A DNA stretch of 64,000 nt from JAXDAY01 sp034679345 (GTDB taxonomy: Bacteria; Eisenbacteria; RBG-16-71-46; CAIMUX01; VGJL01). The number at the start of each line of letters is the position of its first letter. Within the stretch, counting starts at the first letter, position 1. Positions 35,871-43,007 of this stretch are shown one piece after another. The stretch covers positions 1 to 64,000 of the forward strand of contig JAXDAY010000028.1 in assembly GCA_034679345.1 (NCBI GenBank). Direction: 5' to 3'. The notes beneath the pieces are model-generated. The model was given only the letters and a program-made list of their open reading frames with translations. It did no database searches and had not been told where the DNA came from. The translations under genes and the position numbers were made by a program.

Positions 35871-37168
35871 GTCCGGCCCCGCTGCATCTCTGCCTCGTCA
35901 CCTACCGCTTCCCCCCGCAGGCGGGAGGGGGGGTCATCCGGCCCCTCAAGTTCGCGAAGTTCCTGTCGCGCGAGGGAATCCGCGTGACGGTCCTCACCGT
36001 GGCCGACCCGTCGCTTCGAGGCGAGGATTCGAGCCTGACGCGCGATGTCCCCGCGGACGTCCGCGTCCACCGCGTGCGGGAGCGCGGGGCCCTCGCGGCG
36101 ATCGGGCGCGCGCGACGCGTCGCCGCCCGCCCCGCGGGTCCGCTCGATCGTCTCCGGGTCGCCGCGCGGTGGTGGCTTCACCAATGGACCGTCCCGGATG
36201 CACAGGCCGGCTTCATCGCCTCCGCCGAACGCGCCGCCTCCAGATCCCCGGTCGCCGACGCGGATGTCGTTCTCGCCACGGGAGGGCCCTGGTCCTCCTT
36301 CGTGGCGGGGGCGCGGATCGCCCGCAAGCTGGGCGCGCCCCTCGTCCTCGACTATCGGGATCCCTGGACGACGGCTCCCGCGGGCTGGCCTTACCATCCC
36401 GGGGCCCGGGCGCGGCGATTGAATCCGGGAATCGAGCGCCGCCTCCTGCAGACGGCATCCGCGGTCACGCTCGCTCACGAGAGCCTCGTCGATCTCTTGA
36501 GCTCCAAGCTCGGGATCGCGGATCTGTCGCGGAAGTGCCACTGGATCCCGAACGGATACGATCCGGAGGACTTCGAGGGGCTCGCCGCCGAGCCCAGCGA
36601 TCGCTTCGTCCTGACCTATGTCGGCTCGCTCTACGGCGGGCGCACCCTGCGGCCGATCGTCGAGGCGATCGAGACGCTTCATCGCGAGGATCCCACGGTC
36701 GCGGCGGGCATTGGGCTTCGAATCGTTGGACCTGAGGGACCGCGGTTCCTCGCCGAGATCGGATCCTCGCCGATCGCCGATCGCATCGAGGCGGTCGGCC
36801 ACGAGCCCCACCACCGCGCCTTGATCCGCTTGCTTTCGAGCACGATCAACGTCCTGACGGAGATCGAGTACGCGGGGGCGAATCTCCATACGGCCGGAAA
36901 GGTCTACGAGTACCTGCGCGCGGGACGCCCCATCCTCGCCGTGACCGGCGAGGGGGTGACTGGCGATCTCATCCGCAAGTGCGGCGCCGGGTGGGTCGTC
37001 GCCCCTTCGGACCCGCGCGCCATCCGCGATACGATCGCGCGCGCCTTCTCCGACTGGCGGGACGGCCGGCCCCTGCCCGCCCCCGATCCCGAAGAGGTCC
37101 GCCGCTACGACCGGTCCATCTCGGTGGCGCGGCTGGCCTCGGTCCTGCGATCGGTCTGGAGAGGCTGA
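35858..37168 (+). CDS. Glycosyltransferase, GT4-like
   Basis: Two ATGs, at 35858 and 35867, are possible; the second overlaps the preceding stop as ATGA. The product is about 436 residues, with LCLVTYRFPPQAGGGVIRPLKFAKFLS at the N-terminus, PLVLDYRDPWTTAPAG, WIPNGYDPEDFEG at the interdomain linker, and LTYVGSLYGGRTLRPIVEAI plus AGKVYEYLRAGRPILAVTGEG in the donor domain. This subgroup acts in surface polysaccharide assembly. The last base of its stop codon is the first base of the flippase start. Confidence 0.9.
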   Translation: METMSPAPLHLCLVTYRFPPQAGGGVIRPLKFAKFLSREGIRVTVLTVADPSLRGEDSSLTRDVPADVRVHRVRERGALAAIGRARRVAARPAGPLDRLRVAARWWLHQWTVPDAQAGFIASAERAASRSPVADADVVLATGGPWSSFVAGARIARKLGAPLVLDYRDPWTTAPAGWPYHPGARARRLNPGIERRLLQTASAVTLAHESLVDLLSSKLGIADLSRKCHWIPNGYDPEDFEGLAAEPSDRFVLTYVGSLYGGRTLRPIVEAIETLHREDPTVAAGIGLRIVGPEGPRFLAEIGSSPIADRIEAVGHEPHHRALIRLLSSTINVLTEIEYAGANLHTAGKVYEYLRAGRPILAVTGEGVTGDLIRKCGAGWVVAPSDPRAIRDTIARAFSDWRDGRPLPAPDPEEVRRYDRSISVARLASVLRSVWRG

Positions 37169-38619
37169 TGGGTTCGCCCTCGTTCCTCAGGACCTTCGCC
37201 GTCTACGGCCTCGGGACGATGGGACGCCGTGTGGCGGGCGTTCTGCTCGTGCCGATCTACACCCGCTATCTGACGCCCGAGGACTATGGCGTGCTGAACC
37301 TCGTGGGCGTCTTCGCCCGCGTCGTCATGGCGGTCGTGGGCCTCGGGATTCCGACCAGCGTGCTTCGCTTCTACTTGAGGGAGACGAGCGAAGGGGCGAA
37401 GCGCGAGATCCTCGGCGCCTGCCTCGGTCTTCTCAGTCTCATGCTCGTGCCCGGCATCCTCCTCTCGACCGCATCGCGCCCCATTGCGGGGATGCTCGTC
37501 GACGACCCGGGCCTCTGGCTGTTCCTCGTCCTGAGCCTCATCTCGACCTATGGCGATCTCTTCAACAAGGTCCCGCTCGCGCCGATCCGCGCCCGCCAGC
37601 AGTCGGGCCTCTTCGTGACGATCACGAGCATCTTCTGGATCTCCACCCTCACCCTCTCGATCTTCTTCGTCGTCGTCCTGCGGCTCGGGGTTCTCGGCAT
37701 CCTCGCCGCGCAGGCGCTCGTCGACGGCATCGGCGCCATGGTTCTCTTGATTCGTCTCCTGCGCGAAGGGGTCGCCCGGCCGCGGCCCGGCCTCGTTGGA
37801 TCGATGCTGCGCTTCGGCCTGCCGCTCGTCCCCGCCTCGCTGAGCGAGTTCGCGCTGCAGCTCGCCGACCGCTACATCCTGAAGCTGTATCGCCCGATGG
37901 CGGAGGTCGGCATCTACTCGATCGGCTATCGCATCGCCGAGGGGGTGACCCTCGCGGCCTCGGCGTTCACTCTCGCGTGGGTTCCCTTCGCATTCGGCGA
38001 GGCGGACGCCCCGGATGGGCGGCGGCGCATCGCCTCGGTCGGCACGAGCTGGTTCGGCGTGATGCTGCTTGCCTCGGCGGGGCTGGCCGCCTTCGCTCCC
38101 GAGGCTCTCTGGATCCTCACGCCCCCGAGCTATCACTCGGCCGCGGTCGTCGTGCCCCCCATCCTGATCGGCGTCGGGCTCGCCTCGGTCTACCCGATCG
38201 CCTCCATCGGCCTGCAGATCGCGAACCGGACCGTCCCGATCGCGATCCTGACCGGATTCGTCGCGGCGGTGAACATCACGTTGAACTTCCTCTGGGTTCC
38301 TGATCACGGAATCCTCGGAGCGGCATGGGCCACGGCCGCCGCCTACGCGCTCCAGTTCGCGGGGACCTTCTACCTCGGTCAGCGGCTCTTCAAACTGCCG
38401 ATTCCCTTCGTCCGCTGGGGAATCGGCGGCGCGCTGACCATCGCCGCCGGCTGGCTCTGCGTCCTCGCCGGGAGACTCGACCGCCTGCCCGCCGTCGGAG
38501 TGAAGATTGCAGTCCTCGGCGGCCTTTTCCTCATCCTGATCCGCCTCGGTCTAGCCCATCCCGGGCATATCCGAAGGATCCTCGGCTGGCTGCGAAGCGC
38601 AACCGGGAGAAAGCAGTAG
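37168..38619 (+). CDS. Wzx-like polysaccharide flippase (MOP superfamily)
   Basis: The 483-residue product starts at ATG 37168 and is membrane-embedded throughout with about 12-14 segments, beginning FLRTFAVYGLGTMGRRVAGVLLVPIYTRYLTPEDYGVLNL. This opening is characteristic of the oligosaccharide flippase branch of the MOP/MATE superfamily. It should move lipid-linked repeat units across the inner membrane, feeding a Wzy-type or synthase-type pathway. No Wzy polymerase is visible in the window. Confidence 0.9.
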   Translation: MGSPSFLRTFAVYGLGTMGRRVAGVLLVPIYTRYLTPEDYGVLNLVGVFARVVMAVVGLGIPTSVLRFYLRETSEGAKREILGACLGLLSLMLVPGILLSTASRPIAGMLVDDPGLWLFLVLSLISTYGDLFNKVPLAPIRARQQSGLFVTITSIFWISTLTLSIFFVVVLRLGVLGILAAQALVDGIGAMVLLIRLLREGVARPRPGLVGSMLRFGLPLVPASLSEFALQLADRYILKLYRPMAEVGIYSIGYRIAEGVTLAASAFTLAWVPFAFGEADAPDGRRRIASVGTSWFGVMLLASAGLAAFAPEALWILTPPSYHSAAVVVPPILIGVGLASVYPIASIGLQIANRTVPIAILTGFVAAVNITLNFLWVPDHGILGAAWATAAAYALQFAGTFYLGQRLFKLPIPFVRWGIGGALTIAAGWLCVLAGRLDRLPAVGVKIAVLGGLFLILIRLGLAHPGHIRRILGWLRSATGRKQ

Positions 38620-38748
38620 ATCCAACGCCGATCTGCCGATTGGTTCCTAGAGCCCCCAGGGGCCGATTGACCCTTGGCCGTATGTGACTTAGCGTTCCGA
38701 GGGGCCGGTGGAAAGCCGGACCTCGTTGCGGCATGGTGGGAGGAGCGC

Positions 38749-39771
38749 GTGAGCGAACCGATTCAAATCGCCGTCGTCGGGACCGGAGATTGGGGAGCCA
38801 ATCTCGTCCGCAACTTCGCCAACCTCCCCGGCGCCCGACTGGCCGCGCTCTGCGACACGGACGAGTCGCGGCTGCAAAAGCTGGCGAAGCAGTACCCCGC
38901 GGCGCGGCGATGCGGCGATGTGGCCCAGGTCGCGGCCGATCCGGCGATTCAGGCGGCGGTCGTCGCCGCATCGGCGGTGAATCACTACTCCCTCGCCCGC
39001 ACCCTTCTCGAGACGGGCAAGGACGTCTATGTGGAGAAGCCGCTCACCCTGGAGACGCGCCACGCGGAGGAGCTCGTTCGACTCGCCCGGGAGAAGGGGC
39101 GCATCCTCATGGTCGGCCACCTGCTCCTCTACCATCCCGGCGTGCGCTACCTGCGCGATCTCGTGATGCGCGGAGACCTCGGCGAGGTCTACTACATCTA
39201 CTCGCAGCGCGTGAACCTGGGCAAAGTCCGCAAGGACGAGAACGCGCTCTGGTCGTTCGCGCCACACGATATCTCCGTCGTCCTCCACCTCATCGAGGAC
39301 GACCCGACCGACGTGGTGGCCCGCGGCTCGGCGTTCCTTCAGCCCAACGTCGAGGACGTCGTCTTCCTCGACATCCGCTTCGCTGGAGGTCGCACGGCCC
39401 ATGTCCATGTCTCGTGGCTCGATCCCCACAAGATCCGCAAGTTCACCGTCGTGGGATCGCAGAAGATGGCGGTCTTCGACGACATGGAGCCGAGCGAAAA
39501 GATCCGGATCTACGACAAAGGCGTCGACCGAGCGGGCGAGATCGTCTCGTACGGGGATTCTCTCACCGTGCGCAGCGGGGACATCCTGATTCCCAAGATC
39601 TCCCTGCAGGAGCCTCTGAGGATCGAGTGCCAGCATTTCGTCGATTGCGTCCGCGACCGCAAGGAGCCGCTCACGCGCGGAGAGGACGGCCTGCGGGTCG
39701 TCCGCGTTCTGGCCGCCGCGCAGGAGTCGCTCGACGCCGGCGGCCAGCCCGTCCCGGTCCGGTCCCGCTGA
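38749..39771 (+). CDS. Gfo/Idh/MocA dehydrogenase, WlbA/WbpB-like
   Basis: The start is GTG 38749 behind GGGAGGAG. The 340-residue product opens with a Rossmann loop, IAVVGTGDWGANLVRNF, then DVYVEKPLTLETRHAEELV, which carries the EKP motif. The block YIYSQRVNLGKVRKDENALWSFAPHDI is nearly diagnostic of the WlbA/WbpB subgroup, which oxidises C3 of UDP-GlcNAcA. The next two genes encode the matching acetyltransferase and aminotransferase. A 129-bp gap separates it from the flippase, so a separate promoter is possible. Confidence 0.92.
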   Translation: MSEPIQIAVVGTGDWGANLVRNFANLPGARLAALCDTDESRLQKLAKQYPAARRCGDVAQVAADPAIQAAVVAASAVNHYSLARTLLETGKDVYVEKPLTLETRHAEELVRLAREKGRILMVGHLLLYHPGVRYLRDLVMRGDLGEVYYIYSQRVNLGKVRKDENALWSFAPHDISVVLHLIEDDPTDVVARGSAFLQPNVEDVVFLDIRFAGGRTAHVHVSWLDPHKIRKFTVVGSQKMAVFDDMEPSEKIRIYDKGVDRAGEIVSYGDSLTVRSGDILIPKISLQEPLRIECQHFVDCVRDRKEPLTRGEDGLRVVRVLAAAQESLDAGGQPVPVRSR

Positions 39772-39785
39772 ACTGGAGGAGGAGT

Positions 39786-40544
39786 ATGTCGAACGCGATC
39801 CATCCGACCGCTAACATCGGCCCGGACACCCAGATCGGCGAGGGGTGCGTCATCGGCGCGGATGTCCGCGTCGGCGCCGGCTGCCGCATCGGCAACCTCG
39901 TCGTCATCCACCCGGGGACCACAATCGGCGACTCGGTGCGGATCGACGATCATGCGTGCCTCGGCAAGCTGCCGATGAAGGCGGCCAACTCCGCGACGAC
40001 GAAGGACCAGGAGCTGCCGCCGCTCACGATCGGCGAGCTCTGCATCGTCGGCACCGGCGTCGTCCTCTACCGGGGCGCCACGATCGGGGCGAAAGTGCTC
40101 ATGGCCGATCTCTGCAGCATCCGGGAGAACGTGACGATCGGCCGCGGAACGATCGTCGGGCGGGGCGTGACGGTGGAGAACGTCTGCGCGATCGGACGCT
40201 ACTGCAAGCTCGAGAGCGAGTCTTACATCACGGCCTACTCGACCCTGGAGGACCGCGTCTTCGTGGCGCCGGGGGTGATCACCTCGAACGACAACTTCAT
40301 CGGGCGGACCGAGGAGCGATTCAAGCACTTCAAGGGGGTCACCGTGAAGCGGGGCGGCCGCATCGGAGCCGGAGTGGTGATCCTGCCCGGAATCACGATC
40401 GGAGAGGATGCGCTGATCGCCGCCGGATCGGTGGTGACTCGGGACGCCCCTGCCCGCATGATCTCGATGGGCAAGCCGGCGAAGCCCTGGCGGCCGGTCC
40501 CCGAGGAGCAGCTGCTCGAGAATCAGGGCTGGGTCGACGCCTAG
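39786..40544 (+). CDS. Left-handed beta-helix N-acetyltransferase, WlbB/WbpD-like
   Basis: The 252-residue product starts at ATG 39786 behind GGAGGAGT. Nearly the whole sequence is hexapeptide repeats (IGPDTQIGEGCVIGADVRVGAG, then VTIGRGTIVGRGVTVENVCAIG and GAGVVILPGITIGEDALIAAGSVV). The insert TSNDNFIGRTEERFKHFKGVTVKRGGRIG is the usual WbpD/WlbB signature. The reaction expected is acetylation of the 3-amino group of UDP-2-acetamido-3-amino-2,3-dideoxyglucuronic acid. It sits between the cognate dehydrogenase and aminotransferase genes, with gaps of 14 and 28 bp. Confidence 0.9.
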   Translation: MSNAIHPTANIGPDTQIGEGCVIGADVRVGAGCRIGNLVVIHPGTTIGDSVRIDDHACLGKLPMKAANSATTKDQELPPLTIGELCIVGTGVVLYRGATIGAKVLMADLCSIRENVTIGRGTIVGRGVTVENVCAIGRYCKLESESYITAYSTLEDRVFVAPGVITSNDNFIGRTEERFKHFKGVTVKRGGRIGAGVVILPGITIGEDALIAAGSVVTRDAPARMISMGKPAKPWRPVPEEQLLENQGWVDA

Positions 40545-40572
40545 GCGCAACCGCAGGAAAGGGAGGCAACGG

Positions 40573-41706
40573 ATGGCTTCGAGTTCCGCGGGATCGAAGA
40601 TGACGGTCCCATTGCTCGATCTGAAGGCGCAGTACGCATCGATCCGTCCCGAGGTCGACCAGGCCGTGAAGTCCGTGATCGACAGCGCCCGCTTCATCGG
40701 CGGCCCGGAGATCACCGCCCTCGAGGAGGAGATCGCGCGCTACAGCCAGTGCGCCCACGCGATCGGAGTCGCCTCCGGCACCGACGCGCTCATCCTCGCC
40801 ATCCGCGCGCTGGGAGTCGGATACGGCGATGAGGTGATCGTCCCGACCTACTCCTTCATCGCGACGGCGGGAGCGGTCGCCAACTGCGGCGCGAAGCCGA
40901 TCTTCGTCGACATCGATCCCGCGACCTACAATATCGATCCCCAGGCGATCGAGAAGGCCGTGACCCCGCGCACGAAGGCCGTCATCATCGTCCACCTCTA
41001 CGGGCAGTGCTGCGACATGGACGCGGTCCTGGAGGTCTGCGGCCGCCACGGAATCCCCGTCATCGAGGACGCCGCGCAGGCGATCGGCTCCGAATGGAAG
41101 GGGAGGCGCGCCGGGTCGATGGGGACATTGGGATGCTTCTCCTTCTTCCCGTCGAAGAACCTCGGCGCGATGGGCGACGGCGGCATGGTCACCTCCCAGG
41201 ATCCCGCACTCGCCGACCGGGTGCGGCTCTTGAAGGAGCACGGCGGGCGCCCGAAGTACTATCACGCGATCATCGGCACGAACTCCCGTCTGGATGCGCT
41301 GCATGCCGCGGTCCTGCGGGTGAAGCTGCGCCACCTCGACTCGTGGAGCGAGGGGCGCGCGCGAAACGCGGCGATCTACAACCGTCTCTTCGAGGGCTCG
41401 CGGGTCGTCACTCCGCGCCACGACCCGCGCACGCGCCACATCTACAATCAGTACGTGATCCGCGTGGCCGACCGCGACAAGGTGCGCAAGGAGCTCACCG
41501 AGCGGGGCATCGGGACCGAGATCTACTACCCCGTGCCCTTCCACCTCCAGAAGTGCTTCGCCGGCCACGGCCACTCGGAGGGCGACTTCCCGCACGCGGA
41601 GGCCGCGGCCCGCGATACGCTCGCGCTGCCGATCTACCCGGAGCTGACGCAGGAGCAGATCGAGTACGTCGCAACCAGCGTCCGCGAACGGGTCGACGGC
41701 CGCTAG
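40573..41706 (+). CDS. DegT/DnrJ/EryC1-family aminotransferase, WlbC/WbpE-like
   Basis: The 377-residue product contains the family blocks VPLLDLKAQYASIRPEVDQAV, GVASGTDALILAIRALGVGYGDEVIVPTYSF, PVIEDAAQAIG and the PLP-binding lysine in FFPSKNLGAMGDGG (Lys195). It closely fits the WbpE/WlbC type, which transaminates the 3-keto sugar made by the dehydrogenase two genes upstream, with glutamate as donor. With its neighbours it supports synthesis of UDP-2,3-diacetamido-2,3-dideoxyglucuronic acid. The UDP-GlcNAc 6-dehydrogenase needed first is not in the window. Confidence 0.92.
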   Translation: MASSSAGSKMTVPLLDLKAQYASIRPEVDQAVKSVIDSARFIGGPEITALEEEIARYSQCAHAIGVASGTDALILAIRALGVGYGDEVIVPTYSFIATAGAVANCGAKPIFVDIDPATYNIDPQAIEKAVTPRTKAVIIVHLYGQCCDMDAVLEVCGRHGIPVIEDAAQAIGSEWKGRRAGSMGTLGCFSFFPSKNLGAMGDGGMVTSQDPALADRVRLLKEHGGRPKYYHAIIGTNSRLDALHAAVLRVKLRHLDSWSEGRARNAAIYNRLFEGSRVVTPRHDPRTRHIYNQYVIRVADRDKVRKELTERGIGTEIYYPVPFHLQKCFAGHGHSEGDFPHAEAAARDTLALPIYPELTQEQIEYVATSVRERVDGR

Positions 41707-41740
41707 CCCGGCGGGAATCGCGGGGCCCTGGCGGGCGGCG

Positions 41741-42970
41741 ATGCGCATCCTCTACTTCGTCCAGTACTTCAATCTCCCGGATGAAGCCGGCGGCTCGCGC
41801 GCCTACCAGTTCGCGCGCGCCTGGGCCGCCGATGGACACCAGGTGACGGTCGTGACAGGCGCGGTGAACTACAAGACGATGTCGATCCCTGAGAAGTACC
41901 GCGGCCGCCTCATCAGTGAAGAGACCGTCGACGGCGTGCGGCTGCTGCGCGTCTGGGCCTACCCCGAGGTGCGCGGCTCGCTCAAGAAGCGCTACGTCAA
42001 CTTCCTCTCCTACGCGCTCATGGCGATGGTCGCCTCGATCTTCCGCGCTGGGCGAGCCGATCTCGTCTACGCGTCCTCCACGCCGCTCTCGGTCGGCGCC
42101 CCGGGGTTCTTCGCCGCCTGGACGCGGCGCGTCCCCTTCGTCTTCGAGGTCCGCGATCTCTGGCCCCAGTCTGCCGTCGTGGCGGGCGCGTTGCGTCCCG
42201 ATGCGCGGATCGTGCGGCTGGCCGCCTCCTTCGCGCGCTTCCTCTATCGCCGTGCATCGCGCGTCGTCGCAGTCACGCGCGGAATCGTTCGAGGCCTCCT
42301 GGCCGAGGGAGTCGATGAATCGAGGATCCTCCTCGCTCCGAACGGCGTCGATGATTGGATGCTCGCGATAGAGCCCGATCCGGGGAGCGTTCCGACCGAT
42401 CGATTCGAGATCGTCTATGCCGGGGCGCACGGCCCCTGGAACGGCCTCATGCAGATCCTGGATGCAGCGAGCCTCCTGCGGTACCATCCGGAGATCCGAT
42501 TCGCCTTCATCGGCGACGGAGATCAGCGCGACGCGCTTGTCGCGCGCGCCCGCGAAGAGGGGCTATCCTGCGTCGCATTCGAAGGGACCCTCTCGAAGAG
42601 AGAAGCGTTCCAAAGGCTGCAGACCGCCTCAGCATCGATCGTCGTCGCATGGGACCATCCCTTCCAGAGGATGATCCTCGCCAACAAGATCTTCGACTAC
42701 CTCGCCGCCGGCCGGCCGATCCTCGTCGCCGCTCACGGGGAGATGGCCGAGCTGGTGGAGGAGGCGGAGGCGGGAATCGTCGTGGCTCCCGAGAGGCCGG
42801 ATCTCCTCGCGGATGCGATCCGCCGCATGGCCGCCCTGCCCCCGGAGAAGCTTGCCGCCATGGGTCTGCGGGGCCGGAGGCATGTCATCGCGCGCTATCA
42901 GCGCCCCATGATCGCGCGTCTCCTCTCATCGGCCTTCGTGGAATTGAAGGGCGGCGGAACGGACCGCTGA
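41741..42970 (+). CDS. WbuB-like family 4 glycosyltransferase
   Basis: The 409-residue product begins MRILYFVQYFNLPDEAGGSRAYQFARAW and contains GVRLLRVWAYPEVRGSLKKRYVNFLSYALMA, PFVFEVRDLWPQSAVVAGAL and SRVVAVTRGIVRGLL. These blocks are typical of the WbuB/WlbE-like group that transfers N-acetylamino sugars in O-antigen and capsule assembly. The donor domain has FDYLAAGRPILVAAHGEMAELV. It is the last gene of the plus-strand arm and ends 37 bp from the convergent protease gene. Confidence 0.9.
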   Translation: MRILYFVQYFNLPDEAGGSRAYQFARAWAADGHQVTVVTGAVNYKTMSIPEKYRGRLISEETVDGVRLLRVWAYPEVRGSLKKRYVNFLSYALMAMVASIFRAGRADLVYASSTPLSVGAPGFFAAWTRRVPFVFEVRDLWPQSAVVAGALRPDARIVRLAASFARFLYRRASRVVAVTRGIVRGLLAEGVDESRILLAPNGVDDWMLAIEPDPGSVPTDRFEIVYAGAHGPWNGLMQILDAASLLRYHPEIRFAFIGDGDQRDALVARAREEGLSCVAFEGTLSKREAFQRLQTASASIVVAWDHPFQRMILANKIFDYLAAGRPILVAAHGEMAELVEEAEAGIVVAPERPDLLADAIRRMAALPPEKLAAMGLRGRRHVIARYQRPMIARLLSSAFVELKGGGTDR

Positions 42971-43007
42971 GTCCGTCCCGCCGCCGTCGCAAGGCAGGGC
43001 CGAGTCT

